From positions 2,790,001 to 2,854,000 of the forward strand of contig OZ244870.1 of assembly GCA_965221205.1 (NCBI GenBank): DNA of 64,000 nucleotides, given 5' to 3'. The notes beneath the pieces are model-generated. The model searched no databases, was not told the DNA's origin, and was given only the letters and a program-made list of their open reading frames with translations. The first letter of the stretch is position 1. Each line of letters opens with the position of its first letter. The translations under genes were made by a program, and so were the position numbers. The stretch comes from CBDFMG01 sp965221205 [NCBI: bacterium] (GTDB lineage Bacteria > SM23-31). This document shows positions 49,924 through 58,834 of this stretch, piece after piece.

Positions 49924-50178
49924 CTATATACTTGACGATTCTTGATTCATATCCTGTTCTGCTTTTTTGTGCCCCTCAACATATCCCTTTTCATACGCAC
50001 AATAGGCACATTTATGGCGACCAGTTCCAGCCTGACTTTCTTTCAAACTCTTGTAGATGCACCAGCACTGAGATCTAAATTCAGGGGTATCTCTCGACCG
50101 ACCCTCTAAAGACCCTTTGTCGTCAACGTTTGTTTTTTCACGTTCTCGAACACTCCGGCATTTATGTGGATATATCAA
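49924..50178 (-). CDS. Small Cys-containing protein downstream of the DUF3883 gene
   Basis: A minus-strand frame whose C-terminal half looks real: TPEFRSQCWCIYKSLKESQA, then GTGRHKCAYCAYEKGYVEGH and a polar tail. The CxC and RHKCAYCAYEKGY elements resemble the short Cys-pair motif (RHKCAaCAYe.G.) found beside or inside restriction-type nucleases. The start is uncertain: no ATG lies nearby, and the TTG at 50178, overlapping the DUF3883 stop by 17 bases, is the best choice; a longer frame continues to 50310 opposite in phase within the DUF3883 gene. If real it would be the third gene of the cassette. Confidence 0.45.
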   Translation of the reverse strand: MIYPHKCRSVREREKTNVDDKGSLEGRSRDTPEFRSQCWCIYKSLKESQAGTGRHKCAYCAYEKGYVEGHKKAEQDMNQESSSI

Positions 50179-50758
50179 GCCAGCCACGATCAAAGGTAAA
50201 CGTACGCGCTCTGCCAGCCGGATCTTGAATCCGAACAATACGAGCCTCCCGATCATCGTCCGCATGTTCGACCACATAAAGCCAATACGATTCACCGTTT
50301 TTTCTGGCACAGCTGAACTGGGTGCGCGATAGCCCGACCGGGCGATCTTGAAGGCTGCCTTTCATCGCCTTGACCTCGCACCACCGTATCGGTTGGTTAC
50401 CTTCGCCAACTTTATATAAATCGTAGCCGGGGTTATTGGGAGGTGTTTGTTGCCAATCGGGTTCACGCGCCAAGATAAGCTCAATCGCTTTATCCTCAAG
50501 TCTCATCCGACGCTCCTGGTTGAGACCGTCGGGGTTCGTCTCGGCCTCGCCGGGGTGCGCCGCCACATACGAGACGAACTCATAACCATTGGAACCATCA
50601 GTACCCCGCTTTTCTTCTTTGGTTTTCGACTGTTTGCCCTCTTCCTGGCCGTGAGCTTGTTCGCCGAGGGTATCCCGTTGTCCAGCACCTGTTCCCGGGC
50701 CTGTTCCAGCACTGTCACCGATCCCATGGCTCGTTGATTCATCAGTTTTTTTCGCCAT
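50162..50758 (-). CDS. DUF3883 (NOV-type nuclease-like) protein
   Basis: 198 residues from the ATG at 50758 (MAKKTDESTSHGIG), which overlaps the end of the ATPase gene by 17 bases; a TTG/ATG further up to 50785 is possible. After a low-complexity Gly/Gln/Lys linker, residues ~90-195 form the DUF3883 domain: ERRMRLEDKAIELILAREPD, NPGYDLYKVGEG, RWCEVKAMKGS, LSRTQFSCARKNGESYWLYV and VVEHADDDREARIVRIQDP. The E.....A......E..........GYD......R..EVKa order resembles the PD-(D/E)xK restriction-nuclease core (Asp in GYDL, Glu-x-Lys in EVK). In plant NO VEIN proteins this domain and a sacsin-like ATPase are fused in one chain. Here they are adjacent genes. A defence nuclease function is inferred. GC content is clearly higher than the surroundings. 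Confidence 0.8.
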   Translation of the reverse strand: MAKKTDESTSHGIGDSAGTGPGTGAGQRDTLGEQAHGQEEGKQSKTKEEKRGTDGSNGYEFVSYVAAHPGEAETNPDGLNQERRMRLEDKAIELILAREPDWQQTPPNNPGYDLYKVGEGNQPIRWCEVKAMKGSLQDRPVGLSRTQFSCARKNGESYWLYVVEHADDDREARIVRIQDPAGRARTFTFDRGWLDIST

Positions 50759-53317
50759 CACTTGATGTCGTTTCGCTTGAATCATCCTCCGAACCGAGGA
50801 GGTTCAGAAGGTCGGACAAATTCGTCAAGCTGCGCTTCTTGAGCAGTTCAAGTGCCTCAGGCTCGAAACCGGCCGCCTCGGCAAGTGCTTGGATGATCGG
50901 AGGCTTGAAGCAGATCTTTGACTTCAGGAACGGATGCTCCTTCCAGTCCAAGGAGTTAACCAAGGAGTCGAATAGAACAAACTTGGGGCACTGTAATTCC
51001 TCGTCAGCATCCGGCACCCACCGCGCGCGGTGTTCAACTGCCGCACGAAGGCCACATCGAACGGCTGCTTGTATGAACCATTATGCGTCCAGCTGTAGTC
51101 TCCTGTAAAAATGCCTTTCCCGCGGCGTTCTTCCAAGTGTGCGAGTTCATTCCACAGTATCTTCGCAGCATCTTGTTGTTTCTTCTTATCGAGGTTTGGG
51201 AGGATAGCAAGTAATTCTTCCAACCCCTTCAAAGTATAATCTTTCACCTTATCACTGTAGCCCGATGTTTTAGGATGCCCCGCCTTTTCACGTAGTTCGC
51301 GGCGTTCCTCATGTGAGAGAGTGTTATCGCTGATGGGCCTGAGATACCTGACGGCACCACACCTTTCGAGCAGTTCGCGAATATTCTCTCCATGCAGACA
51401 TGGCTGCGAATCGTCTACAAAGAGAATGCCGACGATGCCCTCGAAAAGAGACTTGAGCCGTTCTGTTGCCAAGTACAATTCTCCCGGTTTCGCGTACCGT
51501 TTCGAATCGTCGCCAATATCAACCGACTTCACAAACGTGCTGTTTTTGAGACTTTCTACGAGTTTTTCGCGTTGCGTTTCCGAATCCGTCGCAAATGCAC
51601 TCAGAATTCGCTCGATATTGGCTTCATATTCGGTATTGCTGATATCGATATCATCCTTGCGATACGTTGGGAGAACGTTTTCGATCACATCGTCCACCGG
51701 ATCCGGTTTCTTTAATCCCAACGACTGGAGGAATGCACGCGCGGGCTCGGTTGCACAGACAGAGCCGCGTACAGTGGGGAATTCCGTTGCGGATTCGGAT
51801 GGCAGAAACGCCGAGGGTCTGTCGTCAGCCTTGGGCACGACATGGGTTCCGTCTTCCAACCTGGTCAGAGGAACGTCAGCGAGCCAACGCCGCAGTGCGT
51901 GATGCTCATTGAGGAACTCATAGAGCTTCAGTATCCAGTGGTCCGGCTGCACCTTGAGGAATTTTTGATCAAGCTGTCGAATTATATCCTCAGGAGTAAT
52001 CTCCGTGACCTCCAACTCCCGCACCAAGTAAGAGCGAAGCTCGGGTGCACGATCCTGGGTTATGTCGCTGCTCAGCCAAGCAAGCTCGCGCTTCTCCTCA
52101 TAGAGCGTTGTGAGTTGGGTTGGGCTGAAAAGATCGCGCAGTTCCTGTGTACGCCCGAGCCGTGCGCGTCTACCCGCTACATGGCCTTTGTCGAAACGCG
52201 GCAGAAGCGGTTCGGATGACAGAGCACCTTTCGTGTTCTCAAAAAGCGGCGCGAACATGCTGCTATTGCCGAACTTCACCGGACCGAGCGGGAGAGATCG
52301 CAGTGCCTCCGTGTCGAGAAAATCACGATCCCGAAGCCAGAAAAGGGAGATCCGCAGAAGGGATGCGGTCTGTTTCACGAGGTCCTTGTTCCAGTCATCT
52401 TCTCTGGGGACGTTGTCCCGGCTTGGCGTCGTGCGGTACGGACCTTGAACAAGAAAGCCGGGATGGGTCTCAACGACAGTTGGGAAGAAGACGACAAGCA
52501 GAGACCGCTCGACGCGACGGATTCGCTGAGATTTGGTTTCTTCGTCTTGGACACAGGAAAACGCGATTTTAACGGGCTTAGCTTGATGTCCATCATTGGC
52601 GGCAACGGCGCACGAGAACACTAGCCACTCCTCATCGGTTCCACTTTCCCCGTCTTGTTGACCGATGATTGTCACTCGGCGGACGACGGGATCAATGTCC
52701 TTTGATTCTCGTGATTCTCGCAGGTATTGCCCCGACGCACCGTCGTGAACACGCCACTTGATCTCGTCGATTTGGCGCAGGAAAAGAAGCCCAGAGGCGC
52801 CAAGCCGGCCAAGTCCGGCCGCTATTTTATCGTATAGTGAATTGGCGGTAGGTTCAAAGGGAATCTGGATAACAGTTTCATTTGGATGGCGATCAATTGC
52901 TGCAACAGCTATCGGCAGAACAAATTTTTCGATAGCGAAATCCTCTGAACCGGAATGAATCTCCGGCCGATCTGTGAATGCGTAAACTGACTTGAATCCG
53001 ATTCCGAAGCGCCCAATCTCGTTCAATTCCTTGGTGGTTTTGGCGATCCCACAAATCCCTCGAACATCTCGTTCATCGAAACGGTCTCCATAGTGGCTTA
53101 TACGAAGCGAAGTGTCTTTCAGATCAAACGATACTGCCCGGGATTCTGGCGGCTTTGACAGGCGACCAAGAGCGTCCTCGGCGTTTTGCAACAACTCGAA
53201 AATGAAATGCGTTTGCTCATCGTACCGGTTTGCGAGCAGCATAGGACCGATCCGGCCGATATCCGTGCCATAGCGCTTGATGTTCTCACACCGAATTGTT
53301 TCGTAGTCACAGGCCAT
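50742..53317 (-). CDS. Sacsin/NO VEIN-like GHKL (HSP90-type) ATPase, frameshifted near the C-terminus
   Basis: A large protein of about 857 residues. The N-terminal GHKL ATPase domain: HFIFELLQNAEDALGRL (residues 37-53, N-box with Asn45), RFDERDVRGICGIAKTT (G1), GRFGIGFKSVYAF (residues 102-114, G2). This is the sacsin-type arrangement, where ATP binding drives a clamp. The middle and C-terminal ~600 residues are helical and poorly characterised. The main frame runs from 53317 to 50924 but its last 25 residues are out of phase. At (CG)4, 51022-51029, removing two bases gives NTARWVPDADEELQCPKF, and the reading continues to 50742 and overlaps the DUF3883 start. Start ATG at 53317 has an AAGGAG site. 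GC-rich, likely acquired; probable partner of the DUF3883 nuclease. Confidence 0.85.
51022..51029. repeat. (CG)4 slippage tract in the ATPase gene
   Basis: Four CG units sit where the ATPase reading breaks. Three units would restore a frame continuous to the DUF3883 overlap. It could be a fixed mutation, a phase-variable tract or an assembly slip. Confidence 0.75.
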
Positions 53318-53335
53318 TAGTCACATGTCTCCTTT
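53089..53335. repeat. Direct repeat, right copy (247 bp)
   Basis: The parent copy at the 5' end of the ATPase gene; see the left copy at 49626. Similarity ends in the ribosome-binding site (TCTCCTT on the plus strand) on one side and after codon ~75 on the other. Confidence 0.9.
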
Positions 53336-53726
53336 ATTGCATTAATTATCTATTTGTGGATAAAAATAAATTGTATTTATATTTGCAATAATAAATGCAT
53401 TTATAACTACATTATCAACTAATAATGTCAATCTCCAATCGTAATTTCAAAAGAAGATGCGGGCTGGGGAACGTTGCTTGATTTTCCAATCGGCACTATG
53501 AACAAAAGTTTATATTGGTACAAAAATTATTACTGGTCGTTCCAGTGGTCCTTTTCAATATAATGCACAAAAACAATTGATTTTTATCGCTTGATTACGT
53601 ACAATAACTAATTGATAATTTGACTGTCCTCAGTTGGTTCCACTACAGTAATTCCACAATTGATTCTATCCTCTAATTTTGATATTTATGTATCGGAAAT
53701 AAAGTAAACATGGGAACAACAACACG
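53336..53726. other. AT-rich intergenic region before lutABC
   Basis: No gene seen. AT content returns to the chromosomal level directly after the direct repeat, so this marks the right edge of the imported cassette. It should hold the lut promoter; I could not identify a reliable operator. Confidence 0.4.
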
Positions 53727-54476
53727 ATGACTTCTCCGCCTCCAAAAATACAACTTTTCCATACCTGTCTTGTCAATGATTTCTTTCCTGATGTTGGTAT
53801 GTCAATAGTTCATATTTTTCGTCGTATCAGTATCGATGTTGCAGTCCCTTCTCAGCAGACATGCTGCGGTCAGCCAATGTTTAACGCAGGGTTTCACAAT
53901 GAAACAAAAAAAGCCGCCCGTTACACGCTCGACATGCTCAACAATACACACGGCGGGCCAATCATTATTCCTTCAGGATCGTGCAGTGATATGATCACGC
54001 ACCACTACCGGCTCTTGTTTCAGGACGACCCACACTATTTAAGTATCGTGACGTCCGTTACAAATAGGTGCTTTGAGTTTACACAATTTATGGTTGATGA
54101 ACTGGGCACTACCGATCTCGGAGCTCAACTCACAGCACGGATTGCATACCATCCATCCTGTCATTTAATGAGAGGAATGGGCATAAAGAAACAGCCGATG
54201 GCTCTGCTTGAGAAGGTTAATGGTCTCGAAATCGTTGATTTCGACGAGCATGAGGAATGTTGCGGATTTGGCGGGAGTTTTGCCGCAAAGAATCCCGGCA
54301 TTTCGGGATCAATGCTCAACAAAAAACTTAAAAACATACGTAATTCCGGTGCAGAAATGATAGTAAGTTGTGATATGGGGTGTTTAATGCACCTTGAGGG
54401 AGGAATACACAGGCAGGGACATTCCCTGCAGATTCGCCATGTTGCGCAGGTATTATCATCAGGGTTACCGAAATGA
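53727..54476 (+). CDS. lutA: L-lactate utilisation protein A (CCG-domain iron-sulfur protein)
   Basis: 249 residues with two cysteine-rich CCG domains: TCCGQPMFNAGFHNETKKAA (residues ~48-67) and ECCGFGGSFAAKNPGISGSM (residues ~174-193). They coordinate an Fe-S centre and resemble GlpC/heterodisulfide-reductase subunits. With LutB and LutC it oxidises L-lactate to pyruvate at the membrane. The lutB start overlaps its TGA by four bases (ATGA). The L-lactate permease gene is about 25 kb away at 27110. Confidence 0.93.
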   Translation: MTSPPPKIQLFHTCLVNDFFPDVGMSIVHIFRRISIDVAVPSQQTCCGQPMFNAGFHNETKKAARYTLDMLNNTHGGPIIIPSGSCSDMITHHYRLLFQDDPHYLSIVTSVTNRCFEFTQFMVDELGTTDLGAQLTARIAYHPSCHLMRGMGIKKQPMALLEKVNGLEIVDFDEHEECCGFGGSFAAKNPGISGSMLNKKLKNIRNSGAEMIVSCDMGCLMHLEGGIHRQGHSLQIRHVAQVLSSGLPK

Positions 54477-55876
54477 CGACATTTCACCAACGCACAGAAA
54501 AATCGATTCATAATCCGAATCTGGTCAATACAGTGCAGAAAGCTACCGACGGATTGATTCGACGGGCAAAAGGTGCGTTGTCTGATTTTGAGCACGCGGA
54601 TACCTATCGCGATCTTGCGCGGAATGCAAAAATGGAGGTTCTCAGGAATCTTGACGAGTATCTTGAACAATTCGAACAACAGCTTACCAAGAATGGTGTT
54701 CATGTACATTGGGCAGAAAACGGTACAGAAGCATGTGATATTGTCAAAACAGTTGCTCGAAAACATGACGTTAAAAAGATCGTCAAATCCAAGTCGATGG
54801 TAACCGAAGAAGTTTTTCTTAATGAATCATTGATTAATAATGGACTGAAGGTTGTCGAAACCGATCTCGGTGAATACATTGTGCAGCTTTCGAATGACCG
54901 GCCGTCGCACATGATCGGACCAATTATCCATTTATCCCGTAATGATGTTGCTGATATCATGCACCGAGAACTCGATATCCCCCTGACGACAGATGCAGAA
55001 GAGCTTACCCGCTATGCCCGTAAAATTCTCCGGAAAGACTTTCTCGAAGCAGATATGGGAATCTCAGGTGTCAATTTCGGTGTTGCGAATTCAGGCACGC
55101 TCTGTATTGTCACTAACGAAGGAAACGGCAGCATGGTAACGTCGCTGCCGAAGGTGCATGTTGCTGTTATGGGAATCGAGAAATTGGTTCCAACACTGCA
55201 GGATCTTGATAATTGCCTGAAGGTTCTTGCACGAAGCTCAACTTCACAAAAAATAACGGTGTATACAACATTAATTAACGGACCACGCACCTATGCAAGC
55301 GACATCGGTCCCGAGGAAGTCCATGTTGTCTTGCTCGATAATGGCAGAACCGATATTCTCGGAAGTACAGAATCTGAAATTCTCGGCTGTATCAGATGCG
55401 GTGCATGTCAAAATGTTTGTCCTGTTTACCGGTTCATTAGTGGTCACTCTTACGGCGATACCTATGTCGGTCCGGTCGGGTCAATAACCACACCAGGACT
55501 GAGAGGATTGTCGGAGTGGAAAGACCTTCCTCACGCAAGCTCATTATGCGGTGCATGTAAAGAAGTGTGCCCTGTACGGCTTAATATTCCTGCTATGTTG
55601 CTCAGTTTACGGAAAAAGACGGTTGAGCAAGAATCTACACCATTAGGTATCAAAGTAGCAATGAAAACATTTGGTTTTGTTACACAACATCCGCACGTGT
55701 ATAAATTTGCCGTCAATTTTGGTAAATATTTTCTCAAATCATTCGCCAAAAAAGGCTGGTTGCAATCATTGCCTGGATTTTTATCGGGTTGGACAGAAGC
55801 ACGTGATTTCAGATTACCTGCTCAGCAGCCATTTCAGAAGCAGTGGAACGACTATAATAAAAAAAACTATGACTGA
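54473..55876 (+). CDS. lutB: L-lactate utilisation protein B (LUD plus 2x[4Fe-4S] ferredoxin)
   Basis: 467 residues. The N-terminal LUD domain (residues ~60-290) contains KSKSMVTEEVFLNESLINNG and ETDLGEYIVQ. A bacterial ferredoxin domain follows: CIRCGACQNVCPVYR (residues ~305-319) and CGACKEVCPVRLNIP (~361-375), and the usual C-terminal helical tail ends in a W-rich end. It passes electrons within the LutABC complex. The gene overlaps lutA by 4 bases and lutC by 8, so the three are translationally coupled. Confidence 0.94.
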   Translation: MTTFHQRTEKSIHNPNLVNTVQKATDGLIRRAKGALSDFEHADTYRDLARNAKMEVLRNLDEYLEQFEQQLTKNGVHVHWAENGTEACDIVKTVARKHDVKKIVKSKSMVTEEVFLNESLINNGLKVVETDLGEYIVQLSNDRPSHMIGPIIHLSRNDVADIMHRELDIPLTTDAEELTRYARKILRKDFLEADMGISGVNFGVANSGTLCIVTNEGNGSMVTSLPKVHVAVMGIEKLVPTLQDLDNCLKVLARSSTSQKITVYTTLINGPRTYASDIGPEEVHVVLLDNGRTDILGSTESEILGCIRCGACQNVCPVYRFISGHSYGDTYVGPVGSITTPGLRGLSEWKDLPHASSLCGACKEVCPVRLNIPAMLLSLRKKTVEQESTPLGIKVAMKTFGFVTQHPHVYKFAVNFGKYFLKSFAKKGWLQSLPGFLSGWTEARDFRLPAQQPFQKQWNDYNKKNYD

Positions 55877-56519
55877 TACTACATTACAAGAAGCACGACT
55901 TAAAATATTCTCAAAGATTGCCCAAGCAAAACGAACGGGTAAACTGCCTGATTCGGCACCCTCTTTACCGACAAAACCTCTGTCGGAAAGTCTCGGTCAA
56001 AATGATTTAGTTGAGCGGTTTTCCAATGAGCTTCGACTCTTAAACTGTGACGTATTTATCGAAAAATCCTCTGAGTCCGTCAGAGAGAAGCTGCAATCGT
56101 TCATTGATGGTAAGACAGTTTTGAGTTGGGATAAGGATTTGCTTCCCTACGATGCAGGAAGTATACTTGAGTCCGATAAAACTACCTACGAACATAATGA
56201 TATTACACACCAGGAAAAGGCAGAAATCGGTCTGACCGGCTGTGAGTATGCACTTGCAGAAACTGGTTCGCTCATTCTGCTGCAGCAGAAAGGGAAGCAC
56301 CGGACATTATCGCTGCTTCCTCCAGTTCATATCGCACTTGTCCAGCCTTCGAAGATCCTCTATGGTCTTGGAGATTTTTTCACACATCATCAAAAAGAAT
56401 TTACCAGCACCCATTACAGCGTAATTGCTACCGGTCAAAGTGCAACTGCGGATATAGAAATGATAAAAATACAGGGTGTTCATGGGCCGGGCAAGGTAAT
56501 TATTATAATTGGACCGTAA
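55869..56519 (+). CDS. lutC: L-lactate utilisation protein C (LUD domain)
   Basis: 216 residues starting at the ATG at 55869 (MTDTTLQEARLKIFSKIAQA); a longer frame from 55671 merely covers the lutB end. The LUD domain shows VREKLQSFIDGKTVLSWDKD, TGCEYALAETGSLILLQ and SLLPPVHIALV, with QSATADIEMIKIQGVHGPG near the C-terminus, a highly conserved closing motif. It is the small soluble partner of LutAB. Some relatives are about 200-240 residues, so it is complete. Confidence 0.93.
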   Translation: MTDTTLQEARLKIFSKIAQAKRTGKLPDSAPSLPTKPLSESLGQNDLVERFSNELRLLNCDVFIEKSSESVREKLQSFIDGKTVLSWDKDLLPYDAGSILESDKTTYEHNDITHQEKAEIGLTGCEYALAETGSLILLQQKGKHRTLSLLPPVHIALVQPSKILYGLGDFFTHHQKEFTSTHYSVIATGQSATADIEMIKIQGVHGPGKVIIIIGP

Positions 56520-56585
56520 GCATTTTTTTACGAGATGAATTTACTCAAATTAATTTTTAAGGTTTAGGTAAACATTTACGCAGCT

Positions 56586-58388
56586 TCACTCACCGCTGCA
56601 TTTGTCTGAATCAAGCTTCATTTTCAATATACGTATAGATTTCGGTGTGATTTCTACCAACTCATCCCCGGCAATAAATTCGATATTCTGGTCAAGTGAC
56701 ATCGGTCGAGGAGGTCTGAGCAAAACAGTTGAATCAGCGGACGCAGCACGCATATTCGTCAGTTTTTTCTCTTTAGTAATATTCACATGTAGATCACCGC
56801 TACGGTTTCGTTCACCGATAACCATTCCCTCGTATACTTTCGTTCCGACTTCAATAAATAACTCTCCCCGGTCAACCATGTTATGGCTTGCATAGGTATT
56901 CGACACGCCTTGTCTATCAGCAACGAGTGCACCCTTGGATCGCTGCGGAATAGGACCAAACCAATTTTCATACCCTTCGAAAAGAGTGTTCATGATTCCG
57001 GAACCTTTCGTGTCTGTTAAAAACTGGCTCGCAAATCCGATTAACCCTCTTGTCGGTATAACAAATTCAAGATCGACACGGCCGTTTCCTCTGTTTTCAA
57101 GAATGGTCATTTTACCTTTGCGTGGTGACAATTTTTCCGTTAGGACACCGATATATTCTTCCGGGATATCAAGAAAAACCCGTTCAACAGGTTCAAGCGT
57201 TTTTCCATCCTGTTTTTTCAAGATCACTTTCGGCTTCGACACCATAAGCTCATAGCCTTCCCGCCGCATTGTTTCAATCAGGACAGCCATTTGCAACTCT
57301 CCCCTACCGCACACTTCAAAAGCATTGACACGGTCGGTTTTTTTTATCTTTATGGAAACATTTCGCAACGTCTCTTTTTCAAGCCGTTCAAATATGTGCC
57401 TTGAAGTCAGATATTTACCTTCTTTCCCGGCAAATGGGCTGCTGTTGACATAAAACAGCATGGAAACGGTAGGTTCATCTACGATAAACCGTGTGAGTGG
57501 CTGCGGATTTTCATCAGACGAGATCGTGTCTCCGATTTTCACATTCTCAACTCCGGCAACTCCGATAATATCCCCTGCGTAAACGGTATCTACCTGTATT
57601 TTTGAGAGTCCTTCGTATGTATACAATGCGGAAAATTTTAGACCATTTTTAGTCTCATTTTCGCCACAGAGACTGTATTGTTTGTTCATTTCAAGAATGC
57701 CGTTTTCCAGCCTGCCGATTGAAATCTGACCTACATACGGATCATAATCAAGACTGGTTACCAGAAACTGCGGTGTTTTATTTTCTTCAGCAAGCGGTCC
57801 CGGGATTTTATCAAGAATTATATCAAATAGAGGCTGAAGATTATTACTGTCATCGCCGGGTTCGTTATGCGCGATACCCAGTTTCGCATTAGTGTAAATG
57901 ACGGGAAAATCTATCTGGTCATCATCCGCATCCACCTCGATAAAAAGTTCATATGTCTCATCCAGCACCTCGCTTATCCGGGCATCTTTCCTGTCGATTT
58001 TATTTATTACCAGTATTAATGGGAGTTTTTTTTCAAGTGCTTTTTTCACAACAAACCGGGTTTGCGGCAGAGGACCCTCAGCTGCATCTACCAGAAGCAG
58101 TGCCCCGTCAATCATGTTGAGGCTGCGTTCAACTTCTCCCCCGAAGTCAGCATGCCCCGGTGTGTCAACAATATTTATTTTTATATTGTTATACATTACT
58201 GCAGTGTTTTTTGCGGCAATGGTTATTCCCCGCTCTTTTTCAAGGTCCATGGAATCCATCACCCGCTCTTCAACCTGTTGATTGTCTCTGAATATACCGC
58301 TTTGCTTTAACATTCCATCAACCAGTGTGGTCTTACCATGATCAACGTGTGCGATAATAGCTATATTTCTAATCGATTCTTTTCTCAT
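56586..58388 (-). CDS. typA: Ribosome-associated translational GTPase TypA/BipA
   Basis: About 600 residues from the ATG at 58388 (MRKESIRNIAIIAHVDHGKT); a TTG at 58409 would add seven residues with no family support. GTPase motifs: AHVDHGKTTLVDGML (P-loop), ERGITIAAKNTA (switch I), DTPGHADFGGEVERSLN (switch II) and NKIDRKDAR (NKxD). Elongation-factor domains II, III and V follow, then the BipA-specific C-terminal region (RGELFIEVGTKVYEGMVIGE, NIRKEKKLTN-like NITKEKKLTN). It binds 70S ribosomes and aids growth and 50S assembly in stress or cold. Housekeeping, intact, monocistronic. Confidence 0.95.
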   Translation of the reverse strand: MRKESIRNIAIIAHVDHGKTTLVDGMLKQSGIFRDNQQVEERVMDSMDLEKERGITIAAKNTAVMYNNIKINIVDTPGHADFGGEVERSLNMIDGALLLVDAAEGPLPQTRFVVKKALEKKLPLILVINKIDRKDARISEVLDETYELFIEVDADDDQIDFPVIYTNAKLGIAHNEPGDDSNNLQPLFDIILDKIPGPLAEENKTPQFLVTSLDYDPYVGQISIGRLENGILEMNKQYSLCGENETKNGLKFSALYTYEGLSKIQVDTVYAGDIIGVAGVENVKIGDTISSDENPQPLTRFIVDEPTVSMLFYVNSSPFAGKEGKYLTSRHIFERLEKETLRNVSIKIKKTDRVNAFEVCGRGELQMAVLIETMRREGYELMVSKPKVILKKQDGKTLEPVERVFLDIPEEYIGVLTEKLSPRKGKMTILENRGNGRVDLEFVIPTRGLIGFASQFLTDTKGSGIMNTLFEGYENWFGPIPQRSKGALVADRQGVSNTYASHNMVDRGELFIEVGTKVYEGMVIGERNRSGDLHVNITKEKKLTNMRAASADSTVLLRPPRPMSLDQNIEFIAGDELVEITPKSIRILKMKLDSDKCSGE

Positions 58389-58497
58389 TATGTCTCTAAA
58401 AACCTGCAACTCTCTATCGATTCATTTTTATAGAATTCCAAATTAAAACTGCATTTTAACAATGTAAGAATTTTTTCTCACAAGAGCAATCAATGAC

Positions 58498-58527
58498 AAT
58501 AAAAAAGGCGGAACTCATGTGCCGCCT
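58498..58527 (-). terminator. Minus-strand intrinsic terminator
   Basis: On the minus strand AGGCGG..CCGCCT (58522-58527 with 58506-58511) is followed by TTTTTTATT. It is correctly placed to end the TolB-like fragment at 58545-58672, and not typA, which starts at 58388 and reads away. Confidence 0.65.
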
Positions 58528-58544
58528 ATTTATAAGTAATTGTC

Positions 58545-58672
58545 TTATTTAAGTTCTAAAAAGGTGACCATGATGGTGCACCGTCCCCGGTGTCCGTATT
58601 TGGAAGCCGTTGAGGATCGGTACCATCCGGATTCATTCCTGGGCGTGTCGATAAAGGTAATGAGCAGCTTGC
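58545..58672 (-). pseudogene. TolB-like (PD40) beta-propeller C-terminal fragment
   Basis: Minus-strand reading MNPDGTDPQRLPNTDTGDGA followed by PSWSPF and, with a frame change, LELK-stop matches the WD40-like PD40 repeat pattern (M..DG.....RLT.....D..PSWSPDG). It directly abuts an integrase fragment in GC-rich sequence, near 58670. The interpretation is that a mobile element inserted into, or recombined with, a TolB-type surface protein gene, leaving only its last repeat and terminator. Confidence 0.55.
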
Positions 58673-58834
58673 GGGCTTCCCTTCGCGCCTCTCGGGCAGG
58701 GTCAGGGTGTCGGCGTTGCCGAGGGTGGCGAAGCGGACGCCCAGGCCGCTGATCACGTCGTCCCAGAGATCGTAGTTCTTGGTGCAGGGTTTGGCGGCGC
58801 GGATGCGATAGACGAAAGTGGACTTGTCGGTCAT
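58673..58834 (-). pseudogene. Tyrosine-integrase Arm DNA-binding domain, N-terminal fragment
   Basis: From the ATG at 58834, about 45 residues: MTDKSTFVYRIRAAKPCTKN, YDLWDDVISGLGVRFATLGN. Arm-type DNA-binding domains of phage and island integrases start with this kind of segment (..YDi.D..v.GLglRv...G.ktf.l). The catalytic domain is missing: after TLPERREGK the frame shifts and meets the PD40 fragment. The gene is preceded by GGAGCGGC. It marks the left edge of a strongly GC-rich island and suggests it entered by site-specific recombination. Confidence 0.6.
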
